From positions 78,200,186 through 78,264,185 of the forward strand of contig CM056743.1 of assembly GCA_029851415.1 (NCBI GenBank): 64,000 bases of DNA. Reading direction: 5' to 3'. Shown here one piece after another: positions 52,501 through 64,000 of this stretch. Position 1 is the first letter of the stretch; each line of letters begins with the position of its first letter. The DNA is from Eretmocerus hayati (Eukaryota > Arthropoda > Insecta > Hymenoptera > Aphelinidae). The notes beneath the pieces were generated by a model. The model was given only the letters and a program-made list of their open reading frames with translations, made no database searches and had not been told where the DNA came from. A program made the translations under genes and the position numbers.

Positions 52501-55500
52501 TTGACCAATCGAGCTGAATACTACAAAATCGGATTGATATCGTGGATGCATGGTTATTCTATCCTTCCCAATACTCACAATCAGTATTGAACTCCGCTAG
52601 ATTTCATATATTTCAATCGGAATCAATACTGCTCAGCAGGATTGGAACGGTCTCGAGATGAGTTTTGGTATCGGTCTGAATCCTGCCAGGCAGCATTGAA
52701 TTGACTGAGTCAATCGATTCCGATGATAACCCAATTACTCACTGCGTGATTGACCAATCGAGCTGAATATTACAAAATCGGATTGATATCGTGGATGCAT
52801 GGTTATTCTATCCTTCTCAATACTCACAATCAGTATTGAACTCCGCTAGATTTCATATATTTCAATCGAATTCAATACTGCTCAGCAGGATTGGAACGGT
52901 CTCGAGATGAGTTTTGCTATCGGTCTGAATCCTGCCAGGCAGCATTGAATTGACTGAGTCAATCGATTCCAATGATAACCCAATTACTCACTGCGTGATT
53001 GACCAATCGAGCTGAATACTACAAAATCGGATTGGAATTTTGGATGCATGGTTATTCAATCCTTCCCAATACTCACAATCAGTAGAACTCCGCTAGATTT
53101 CGTATATTTCAATCGAATCCAATACTGCTCAGCAGGATTGGAATGGCCTGAAGATGAGTTTTGCTATCGGTCTGAATCCTGCCAAGCAGCATTGAATTGA
53201 CTGAGTCAATCGATTCCAATGATAACCCAATTACTCACTGCGTGATTAACCAATCGAGCTGAATACTACAAAATCGGATTGGAATCGTGGATGCATGGTT
53301 ATTCTATCCTTCCCAATACTCACAATCAGTATTCAACTCCGCTAGATTTCATATATTTCAATCGAATCGAATACTGCTCAGCAGGTTTGGTACTGCCTAC
53401 GGATGAGTCTCGCTATTGGTCTGAATCCTGCCGGGCAGCATTGAGTGGACTTTGTCAATCGATTTCAATGATGACTCGATCACTCACTGCGTGATTGACC
53501 AATCGAGCTGAATACTACAAAATCGGATTGGAATCGTGGATGCATGGTTATTCTATCCTTCCCAATACCTACAATCAGTATTGAACTGCGCTGGATTTCA
53601 TATATATCAATCGAATTCAATACTGCTCAGCAGGATTGGAACGGTCTCGAGATGAGTTTTGCTATCGGTCTGAATCATGCCAGGCAGCATTGAGTGGACT
53701 GCGTCAATCGATTTCAATGATGACCCAATAACTCACTGCGTGATTGACCAATCGAGCTGAACACTATAAAATTTGATTGAAATCGTGGATGCATGGTTAT
53801 TTTATCCTTCCCAATACTCACAATCAGTATTGAACTCCGCTAGATTTCGTATATTTCAATCGAATCCAATCCTGCTCAGCAGGATTGGAATGGCCTGAAG
53901 ATCAGTTTTGCTATCGGTCTGAATGCTGCCAAGCAGCATTGAATTGACTCAGTCAATCGATTCCAATGATCACCCAATTACTTACTGCGTGATTGACGCA
54001 TCGAGCTGAATACTACAAAATCGGATTGATATCGTGGATGCATGGTTATTCTATCCTTCCCAATACTCACAATCAGTATTGAACTCCGCTAGATTTCATA
54101 TATTTCAATCGAATTCAATACTGCTCAGCAGGATTGGAACGGTCTCGAGATGAGTTTTGCTATCGGTCTGAATCCTGCCAGGCAGCATTGAATTGACTCA
54201 GTCAATCGATTCCAATGATCACCCAATTACTTACTGCGTGATTGACGCATCGAGCTGAATACTACAAAATCGGATTGATATCGTGGATGCATGGTTATTC
54301 TATCCTTCCCAATACTCACAATCAGTATTGAACTCCGCTAGATTTCATATATTTCAATCGAATTCAATACTGCTCAGCAGGATTGGAACGGTCTCGAGAT
54401 GAGTTTTGCTATCGGTCTGAATCCTGCCAAGCAGCATTGAATTGACTCAGTCAATCGATTCCAATGATCACCCAATTACTTACTGCGCGATTGACCAATC
54501 GAGCTGAATACTACAGAATCGGATTGATATCGTGGATGCATGGTTATTCTATCCTTCCCAATACTCACAATCAGTATTGAACTCCGCTAGATTTCATATA
54601 TTTCAATCGAATTCAATACTGCTCAGCAGGATTGGAACGGTCTCGAGATGAGGTTCGCTATCGGTCTGAATCCTGCCAGGCAGCATTGAATTGACTCAGT
54701 CAATCGATTCCAATGATCACCCAATTACTTACTGCGTGATTGACCAATCGAGCTGAATACTACAGAATCGGATTGATATCGTGGATGCATGGTTATTCTA
54801 TCCTTCCCAATACTCACAATCAGTATTCAACTCCGCTAGATTTCATATATTTCAATCGAATCGAATACTGCTCAGCAGGTTTGGTACTGCCTACGGATGA
54901 GTCTCGCTATTGGTCTGAATCCTGCCGGGCAGCATTGAGTGGACTTTGTCAATCGATTTCAATGATGACTCGATCACTCACTGCGTGATTGACCAATCGA
55001 GCTGAATACTACAAAATCGGATTGGAATCGTGGATGCATGGTTATTCTATCCTTCCCAATACCTACAATCAGTATTGAACTGCGCTGGATTTCATATATA
55101 TCAATCGAATTCAATACTGCTCAGCAGGATTGGAACGGTCTCGAGATGAGTTTTGCTATCGGTCTGAATCATGCCAGGCAGCATTGAGTGGACTGCGTCA
55201 ATCGATTTCAATGATGACCCAATAACTCACTGCGTGATTGACCAATCGAGCTGAACACTATAAAATTTGATTGAAATCGTGGATGCATGGTTATTTTATC
55301 CTTCCCAATACTCACAATCAGTATTGAACTCCGCTAGATTTCGTATATTTCAATCGAATCCAATCCTGCTCAGCAGGATTGGAATGGCCTGAAGATCAGT
55401 TTTGCTATCGGTCTGAATCCTGCCAAGCAGCATTGAATTGACTCAGTCAATCGATTCCAATGATCACCCAATTACTTACTGCGTGATTGACGCATCAAGC

Positions 55501-56905
55501 TGAATACTACAAAATCGGATTGATATCGTGGATGCATGGTTATTCTATCCTTCCCAATACTCACAATCAGTATTGAACTCCGCTAGATTTCATATATTCC
55601 AATCGAATTCAATACTGCTCAGCAGGATTGGAACGGTCTCGAGATGAGTTTTGCTATCGGTCTGAATCCTGCCAGGCAGCATTGAATTGACTCAGTCAAT
55701 CGATTCCAATGATCACCCAATTACTTACTGCGTGATTGACGCATCGAGCTGAATACTACAAAATCGGATTGATATCGTGGATGCATGGTTATTCTATCCT
55801 TCCCAATACTCACAATCAGTATTGAACTCCGCTAGATTTCATATATTTCAATCGAATTCAATACTGCTCAGCAGGATTGGAACGGTCTCGAGATGAGTTT
55901 TGCTATCGGTCTGAATCCTGCCAAGCAGCATTGAATTGACTCTGTCAATCGATTCCAATGATCACCCAATTACTTACTGCGCGATTGACCAATCGAGCTG
56001 AATACTACAGAATCGGATTGATATCGTGGATGCATGGTTATTCTATCCTTCCCAATACTCACAATCAGTATTGAACTCCGCTAGATTTCATATATTTCAA
56101 TCGAATTCAATACTGCTCAGCAGGATTGGAACGGTCTCGAGATGAGGTTCGCTATCGGTCTGAATCCTGCCAGGCAGCATTGAATTGACTCAGTCAATCG
56201 ATTCCAATGATCACCCAATTACTTACTGCGTGATTGACCAATCGAGCTGAATACTACAGAATCGGATTGATATCGTGGATGCATGGTTATTCTATCCTTC
56301 CCAATACTCACAATCAGTATTGAACTCCTCTAGATCTCATACATCTCAATCGAATTCAATACGGCTGAGCAGGATTGGAACGGCCTGAAGATGAGTTTTG
56401 CTTTCGGTCTGAATCCTGCCAGGCAGCAACGAGTCGACTGCGTCAATCGATTTCAATGATGACCCAATCACTCATTGCGTGATTGGCCAATTGAGCTTAA
56501 TACTATAGGATGGTATACCGATCGTGAAAAAGTGGTTTCTATCCTCCTGAAAACTTACAATCGGTATCAAACTCCTCTGAATTCCATGTATTTTAATTGA
56601 ATTCAATACTGCTGAGCAGGATTGGTACGCTCTGAAGACGAGTTCCGCTATCGGTCTGAATCCTGCCGGGCAAAATTGAGTCGACTGCATCAATCTATTC
56701 CAATGATGACCCAATCACTCTTTGCGTCATTGACTGATATCGAGATGGATACTACAGAATCGAATGGAAATCGTGGGTACATGGTTATTCTATCCTTCTC
56801 AATACTCACAATCAGTATTGAACTCCTCTAGGTTTCATATATATCAATCGAATTCAATACTGCTGGGCAGAATTGGAACAGCCTGAAGATGAGTTTTGCT
56901 ATTGG
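46556..56905. repeat. satellite C, 248 bp monomer, about 41 copies
   Basis: Monomers of 247-249 bases follow each other with high identity. Each contains GTGGATGCATGGTTATTC, CCCAATACTCACAATCAG, ATACTGCTCAGCAGG and TTGACTGAGTCAATCG. A distinct subtype (GGTTTGGTACTGCCTACGG) appears at 47916, 48418, 50652, 51645, 52388, 53388 and 54885, all whole-monomer distances apart. Blocks of 4 monomers (992 bp, 50.3-52.3 kb) and 6 monomers (about 1.49 kb, 53.5-56.2 kb) are repeated, so higher-order units exist. The last two copies are degenerate. Short frames inside are array by-products. Confidence 0.95.
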
Positions 56906-56924
56906 TCAGGTGAACGGGTTATAA

Positions 56925-59855
56925 GGTCTGCCGATTCAGGTAGATAGGATATGAGGTTCCTGATGCTTACTTCCAGTATTCAGATCGATTGAAGTGGATT
57001 GAGATCCCGATATTCCCAATACTGAAATACAGTACTGGAATCGATTGGGGCAGATAGGATCTCAAGTCCTTAATTCTGATATCCAGCATTCAAATCGATT
57101 CAAGTAGATAGGATATAAGATCTGCAATGCTGAGAATCAGTATTGAAATCGATTGAGGCGGATTGAGATCTCGATGTTTGCAATACTGGAAGACGGTACT
57201 GGAATCGATTGGGGCAGATAGGATCTCAAGTCCTCAATACTAACAATTATCATTCAGGTATATTGACGTAGATAGAATATACGGTATCCAATGTTAGAGG
57301 TCAGTATTTGGATCTATTGAGGCAGATAGGACTTCCCATTCCCAAGCTGATACACAGCATTCGAATTTATTCAAGTAGATATGATATAAGGTCTGCAATG
57401 CTGAACATCAGTATTGAGATCGATCGAAGCGTAATGCGCTCCCGATATTCCCAATACTGAAATACAGAACTGGAATCGATTAGGGCAGATAGGATTCCAA
57501 GTCCTCAATACTGATATTCCGCATTCAATTCGATTCAGGTAAATATGATATGAGGTCTGCAATGCTGAAAGTCGGGATTGAGATCGATTCAAGCGGATTG
57601 AGATCTCAGTGTTTCCAATACTTGAAAATGGTATTGGAATGAGTTGGAGCAGATAGGATCTCAATTCTGCAATACTGATTTTCAACATTAAAATCGATAC
57701 AAGTAGATAGGATATAATGAGGTCACTTATGCTTACATTTAGTATTGAGATCGATTGAAGTGGACTGAGATAGCAATCTCCCCAATACTGAGAGACAGTA
57801 CTCGAATCGATTCAGGTTATTGGGATATAAGGGCTCCAATACTTACAGTCAGTATTGAGATCGATTAAATTGGGTTAAGATCTCGATATTCCCAATACTG
57901 GAAAACAGTACTCAAATCGATTGGGACAGCTAGGATTTCAAGTCCTTAATACTGATATTTAACATTCAATTCGATTCAGGTAAAAATCATATAAGGTCTG
58001 CAATGCTGAACATCAGTATTGAGATCGATTGGAGCGTACTGAGAACCCGATGTTTCCAATACTGAAATACAGTACTGGAATCGACTGGGGCAGATAGGAT
58101 GGCAAGTCCCGGATACTGATATCTAGCACTGATATCCAGCATTCATTCCGATTCAGGTAGATAGGATATGAGGTTCCTGATGCTTACTTTCAGTATTCAG
58201 ATCGATTGGAGTGGATTGAGATCCCGATATTCCCAATACTGAAATACAGTACTGGAATCGATTGGGGCAGATAGGATCTCAAGTCCTTAATTCTGATATC
58301 CAGCATTTAAATCGATTCAAGTAGATAGGATATAAGATCTGCAATGCTGAAAATCAGTATTGAGATCGATTGAAGCGGATTGAGAACCCGATGTTTCCAC
58401 TACTGAAATACAGTACTGAAGTCGATTCGGGCAGGTAGGATTCTAAGTCCTCAATACTGATATCCAGCATTCAAATCGATTCAAGTAGATAGGATATAAG
58501 ATCTGCAATGCTGAAAATCAGTATTGAGATCGATCCAAGCGGATTGAGAACCCGATGTTTCCAATACTGAAATACAGTACTGAAATCGATTGGGGCAGAT
58601 AGGATTTCGAGTCCTCAATACTGATATCTAGCATTCAATCCGATTCAGGTAAATATCATATGAGGTCTGCAATGCTGAAAATCAGTATTGAAATCGATTG
58701 AAGCGGATTGAGAACCCGATGTTTCCAATACTGAAAAACAGTTCTGGAATCGATTGGGGCAGTTAGGATTTCAAGTCTTCAATACTGAAATCCAGAATCC
58801 AAATCGATTCAAGTAGATAGGATATAAGGTTTCTAATGCTTACTTCCAGTATTGAGATCGATTGAAGTGGATTGAGATAGCGATCTACCCAATACTGAGA
58901 GACAGTACTCAAATCGATTCAGGTTATTAGAATATAAGGGCTAGAATACTCACAGTCAGTATTGAGATCGATTGAAGTGGGTTGAGATCTCGAAGTTCCC
59001 AATACTCGAAAACAGTACTGGATTCGACTGGGCAGATAGGATTTCAAGTCCCCAATACTGATATTTAGCATTCAATTCGATTCAGGTAAAAATTATATAA
59101 GGTCTGCAATGCTGAAAATCAGTATTGAGATCGATTGAAGCGGATTGAGAACCCGATGTTTCCACTACTGAAATACAGTACTGAAATCGATTGGGGCAGA
59201 TAGGATTTCGAGTCCTCAATACTGATATCTAGCATTCAATCCGATTCAGGTAAATATCATATGAGGTCTGCAATGCTGAAAATCAGTATTGAAATTGATT
59301 GAAGCGGATTGAGTACCCGATGTTTCCAATACTGAAAAACAGTTCTGGAATCGATTGGGGCAGTTAGGATTTCAAGTCCTCAATACTGAAATCCAGCATC
59401 CAAATCGATTCAAGTAGATAGGATATAAGGTTTCTAATGCTTACTTCCAGTATTGAGATCGATTGAAGTGGATTGAGATAGCGATCTACCCAATACTGAG
59501 AGACAGTACTCAAATCGATTCAGGTTTTCAGAATATAAGGGCTAGAATACTCACAGTCAGTATTGAGATCGATTGAAGTGGGTTGAGATCTCGAAGTTCC
59601 CAATACTCGAAAACAGTACTGGATTCGACTGGGCAGATAGGATTTCAAGTCCCCAATACTGATATTCAGCATTCAAATCGATTCAGGACGATAAATAAAC
59701 TCGTCAATGCTCATAGTCAGTATTGGAACCGATAGACGTAGTGTGAGTTATTGAACTTCCCATTCCTGAAAGTTAGTATTGGAATCGATTGAGGCCGATA
59801 GAATTCGAGTGGCTGACGCTAGGTGGCGTTTCGATGACCATCTCAGTTTGCATCC
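56925..59855. repeat. satellite D, monomer about 165-178 bp
   Basis: Degenerate units contain CAGTACTGGAATCGATTGGGGC, AGATAGGAT, CAGCATTCAAATCGATTC, CTGCAATGCTGAAAATCAG and GATTGAAGCGGATTGAGA. A segment of about 615 bases at 58.6-59.1 kb recurs nearly unchanged at 59.2-59.7 kb, so longer duplications are layered on the basic unit. Confidence 0.85.
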
Positions 59856-59860
59856 AAATA

Positions 59861-60061
59861 TCATGGGATTGCTTTCTCGCAAGCGACGAACCATCTCTCC
59901 TGTTCCTATATAAGACTGATGAGTGACAGAACCTCCAAATAGCGTTTAGTTATGTAATGCGATGATATGTTAATGCGATCATGATTAAAATAAGTATTGA
60001 ATTGTATTGAAACCTTACCTGTAATGTGAGTGATGTATATGTGAGACGTTGATTTGTAATA
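59861..60061. other. 200 bp non-satellite interlude with TATA-like box
   Basis: Unlike the arrays on both sides, this stretch lacks the satellite words. It contains CCTATATAAGACTG (TATATAA at 59907-59913). It may be an inserted fragment. Confidence 0.4.
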
Positions 60062-60860
60062 ATGACTGAAAGTCAGTATTGAGGTCGATTGAGGCCGATT
60101 GAGTTCTCGATGTTCCCAATACTGAAAATCAGTATTGGAATCGATTGAGGCAGATAGGATCCCGAATCTCCAATATTAATATCCAGCATTCAAATCGATC
60201 CGGATGAATAGGATATAAGGTCTCCAATGACTCTAGTCAGTATTGAGGTCGATTGGGGCGGATTCAGATCTCGATGGTTCCAATACTGAACAACAGTATT
60301 GGGATCGATTGATGCGCATAGCATTTCTGATATCCAATACTGATTTCCAGCATTCAAATAGATTCAGATGAATAGGATATAAGGTGTCCAATGATTCTAG
60401 TCAGTATTGAGTTCGATTGAGGTTCCAATGCAGAATAACAGTATTGGAATCGATTGAGGCGGATAGGATTTCGGATATCCAATACTGATTTCCAGCATTC
60501 AAATTGATTCAGATGAATAGGATATGAGGTGTCCAATGATTCTATTCAGTATTGAGTTCGATTGAGGTTCCAATACAGAATAACAGTATTGAAATCGATT
60601 GAGGCGGATTGGATTTCGGATATCCAATACTGATTTCCAGCATTCAAATCGATTCAGATGAACAGGATATAAGGTGTCCAATGATTCTAGTCAGTATTGA
60701 GTTCGATTGAGGTTCCAATGCAGAATAACAGTATTGGAATCGATTGAGGCGGATAGGATTTCGGATATCCAATACTGATTTCCAGCATTCAAATCGATTC
60801 AGATGAATAGGATATAAGGTCTCCAATGATTCTAGTCAGTATTGAGGTCGATTGGCAATC
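60062..60860. repeat. satellite E, monomer 145 bp
   Basis: Units repeat every 145 bases (for example at about 60345, 60490, 60635 and 60780) with over 90 percent identity. They carry ATTGAGGCGGATAGGATTTCGG and CCAGCATTCAAATCGATTC. The first units are shorter or diverged toward satellite D. Confidence 0.9.
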
Positions 60861-62231
60861 TCTCTCTCAATGCGTATAGTCGGCATTGGTAAAGATTGGT
60901 CAACACTGTTTGAATCCCGATCAACATCATTGATCGCGATTGAACTCCAATCTTCTCCAATCCTGAAAATCATGTTTCAAATTCATCATAAGTTTCTAGA
61001 TTCAGATCGATTGAGTGTTTTTCTATCGAATCCAATCGAACTTTTGCAGCAGGGCATGTGTTGTTGCGACGGGAACAACAGGATGACTGCAAGCTGCATC
61101 GAGACCTTGTATCACTATTGGTTTGTGAGTGCCATAACCCCAAAATATTCATTTTTCAGTTATTAATCTCTAAAATACGCGTACTAATAAGTCTGTATAT
61201 AATATTCAAATCTTCGCGCGTATTAGAGCCGATAAGGCAGATGTTTGTATTCCTTTTGGTGTCACGCGTGGTGAATAGACACACACGAAGACGTAAATAT
61301 GTATACACTAATACATAGAAACTCTGGAATACTCCATGAGTTTCCATGAGGAATTTCTTATATAAAACTCCATAAAATGGCCATCTTCCTTTTGTTTCCA
61401 TAAAGCTTATTTTCTGTGCTACAAAATGCATATAATCATTTTTCAGAACTAATTAACTTTGCACTTTCATTTTATTTTGCAAATCAAATGTTCTTGATAA
61501 AAAGCGGAAATGAATTCTTTTGTTCCACTTTTTCGATGCATGATTCCTTCTATATTCTAAGAAACGTAATCTACCTCAAAGTTCCTCATTTAAAAGAAAA
61601 TAAGCTCAAAATTAGACAGATTGTAAATATTGTAAATATTTATTAGAGAATGAGTTTGTGAGAGGAATAGCCTATTTTCACATGAAAGTATCGATGGGAA
61701 AAATAGCCTAGTATGAAAGAAACTCAAATTTTTGGTTGATTTTCATCAATTTTCAGAAGAAATGAAAAGCCACGTGTTTCTAGAAAGTTCTAAGAAATTA
61801 TCTTTCTGTTTCTGGCAATGAATAGAAAATAAGTCTGTCTGAATTTTGCGTTGAATTCATTTCCTTTAGAGATGAAAAATCGAATTGTGTATGCAGATTC
61901 TGCAAGATTGCTCCATTTATATTATTTTTTCGATAGGATAGTGATTCTTGGAATGATCGATAATCTATTCGGTCATCTACCATACGATATAGATATATTG
62001 TACAGCCAAAAGACCCAGTATAAATACAGGCTCATCAGGCCATTGAGGCCGGCTTATGCTCAGTTGGAAATCAGAGCTGTATCGAGCTTGGTCTCTTGGC
62101 TATTGATGCTAGTGCTCATGTATATGAGATTTTGAATAAATGCTATTCGATTTCCATACATTTTGAGTTTTAACGCGTACTCAAAATTTGTAGAAACTCG
62201 ATGCAGCTCAGAGACGCGATTTGGGTGGAGG
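60861..62231. other. AT-rich non-coding stretch
   Basis: No recognised gene, RNA or organised repeat. Confidence 0.4.
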
Positions 62232-62475
62232 GACGGCCCTAAGTACCCGTCATCACAAAAAATCAGACGTCTCATCCAACCTCTACGCAGATATCCTGGA
62301 TTGGTGGGTCGGTGGCCCTAAGTACCCACCACCCCCATCTGTCTATATCTGCGATATCCAAGTCGGGTGACTTTCCAAGGATGATATGTGAGTAGCCCTA
62401 AGTACCCACTCCATAAAGTCATTAAATTTCTCTCATCAGATTTCATTTCATCCAAGGGCCTAAGTACCCAAAGAT
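62232..62475. repeat. four CCCTAAGTACC repeats in hairpin context
   Basis: GCCCTAAGTACCC occurs at 62236, 62315 and 62395, and with one base less at 62457. In the first three, the same 10-base loop CCCTAAGTAC is bordered by different complementary flanks: GACGG/CCGTC, GGTGG/CCACC and AGTAG/CCACT (one mismatch). The DNA between the copies is not repeated. Confidence 0.65.
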
Positions 62476-63014
62476 GGATAAAATTTGATGGAGAAATAAG
62501 AAAAAAATTGATCATCCTTGAAGCCCATTATTGTTTCATGAGTATACGCACACCTCTATCGAGGTATCCCTCTACAATCATTATGCTCCGGCTCTCTCCC
62601 TAGATCCAGAGCTCATATTTGGACCCTTACAGGTTTCCCACTTTTCTTCGATTGCAGAGAGGCTGCATCTTCCGCGGCGTGCACGTGCGGAGTCGCGGCA
62701 AGAGTCGAACTTCGAATGTGGCCCCCGCAAGCACGTGGCTTTCCCAACTTCACTCCTTCCATTGAATGTCGCGTATATGACTCTTTTAACGCGTACGTCC
62801 GCTTGCACGGGATGTTCAGCGAAGACTGGGGAATGGCGCCGAAGGGACTACTATTGAGTGCCACCTCATATCTCTTCAATTATTGCGTCGCATGATATCC
62901 TTCGGCATGCAGTTGTGTTCGCAGGAATGGGCCACGTAAGACTGCGAGCTGGTGGAGGAGTGTGTTAGACTGAAAGATTTGGGTTTCTTATTAGCATCTA
63001 CATAGGACGTTTCT
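62476..63014. other. non-coding stretch
   Basis: A GC-rich part (62660-62740) has no recognised function. No gene was seen. Confidence 0.35.
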
Positions 63015-63615
63015 TTCCGTCGTGCGAGTTTTGACGCGGAGTGATCGCCAAATAGACATTTGGAAGACAAAAACTCACGTGATTATGGGTTTACGGAAAT
63101 CACTCCATATGCCACAAAGTGGGGATTTTTTGCGAGTTTTTGGAAGAAATCATGCAGGAAAATTTTATATTTTTGTCCTCCCGAAATCGCGCAAAATTTT
63201 TTTGAATTTTCGTTTTTTTTCATCTTCGTTTCTTCCAAATTGCTAAATATTATGATAACGGAATAATAAAAGAGATGGCGTGACTACGTGGTTACGTAAA
63301 CCACATGGAAATATGCCGCAGAGTGGGAATTTTTCTGGGAATTTTTGGGAGGATTCTTGCAAAAAAAATTTTTTTTATATTCTTGTCCTCCCGAAATCGC
63401 GCGAAATTTTTCGAAATCTTCATTTTCCATTCACTGAACCGTTCAAAATCACGTTAAATTGTCAAAACATGTATTAACCATATTTTTAGACAGTTGAAAC
63501 CAAATAGAGTCCGATATTTTCGTTTTTCTTATACAATTTCATGATGCGTTCAAATTCTATGAGAAAGTCTCAAGATGATTGATCGCGTGCGATACGGGGT
63601 ATTGAGACTAAGAAT
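63015..63615. repeat. 600 bp dispersed repeat, copy 2
   Basis: This is a direct copy of 45170-45775 at roughly 80-85 percent identity, beyond the other end of the satellite block. It has the same two-unit internal structure. Confidence 0.85.
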
Positions 63616-64000
63616 TTACTTCCACAGAATAACAACATTCCTTATATCCTAGATTTCTTCTTGAGAAAGCGTAGGCCAAAGAATAAGTTCGTGGTAAACT
63701 ACCCGAATATGTTTCAGAGTGGACCAAGGTATAAGTTCTCAAAAACGCCTCAATTGAACTAATTCGAGTTGATTCTGTGAGAATTAACTTAATACTATAT
63801 ACGTTTTGTGATTACATCAGTGTGCTCCTTCTAAAAACTTATTTTATTTGATTTGCAAGCTTTCACAGGAGCCAATACGCCTATCTGAAATATTCACAGG
63901 CCGAGCAGCGCGAGGCAATACCACTAGTATGTATATTCAACCAACAAGCATTTATTCCAGCATTCAATACATACACGTATATATATATATGAGAGTAAAA
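63616..64000. other. non-coding end of window
   Basis: Nothing was recognised except a short (TA)n run at 63977-63990. Confidence 0.4.

Noticed and set aside
46788..54988. Repeated 65-82 codon frames starting MTNRAEYY or MKSWMHGY
   Set aside because: They follow the 248 bp satellite period and exist only in monomers that happen to lack stops.
46556..60860. CRISPR-like array
   Set aside because: The repeats are contiguous monomers of 145-248 bp without unique spacers, in eukaryotic DNA.
62232..62475. Telomere-related CCCTAA repeats
   Set aside because: CCCTAA occurs only once per unit inside a longer constant word, with no tandem telomeric run.

Overview
The window is eukaryotic repeat-rich DNA, most likely from an insect. 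The evidence is canonical GT-AG splicing in a hAT-derived gene, Ty3/gypsy (errantivirus-type) retroelements with envelope genes, a chuvirus-type glycoprotein of the sort found captured in arthropod genomes, several foldback transposons and about 17 kb of satellite DNA. I see no ordinary single-copy host gene and cannot name the species.

Layout. 1-4.4 kb: two short inverted repeats, then a broken hAT/ZMYM1-like transposase gene (two exons, two in-frame stops). 4.9-9.5 kb: the 3' part of an errantivirus-like element. Only the integrase tail remains of pol, but the envelope ORF (661 aa) and two downstream ORFs with RRM-like folds are fully open. A fourth small basic ORF is interrupted by one stop. 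Each of these four ORFs is preceded within a few bases by a splice-acceptor-like site. 9.5-25.5 kb: non-coding DNA with a 265 bp tandem duplication, a 1.1 kb foldback carrying tRNA-like segments, a palindromic MITE, a possible solo LTR, two satellites (about 97 and 139 bp) and a tRNA-like head joined to four 98 bp repeats.

25.5-42.1 kb: a second errantivirus-like element. It has an ORF upstream of gag (split by a 1.1 kb foldback with a CCTT duplication), gag with seven zinc knuckles, two protease domains in tandem, RT, RNase H and integrase, all with scattered frame breaks. Next comes an F-like envelope derivative without a visible membrane anchor, and two paralogous accessory ORFs. Last is a second, unrelated glycoprotein of chuvirus type with one internal stop. 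A 1.25 kb foldback (GATA duplication) and a 441 bp MITE are inserted in or beside it.

42.1-64 kb: non-coding DNA, then satellite arrays from 45.9 to 60.9 kb (248, about 170 and 145 bp families, with higher-order organisation) bracketed by two direct copies of a 600 bp repeat. Near the end is a group of short repeats that form hairpins with a constant loop and changing stems.

Working together: the two retroelements suggest a complex-retrovirus-like plan in which accessory proteins and one or two glycoproteins downstream of pol are made from spliced RNAs. The splice sites are pattern matches only and expression is untested.
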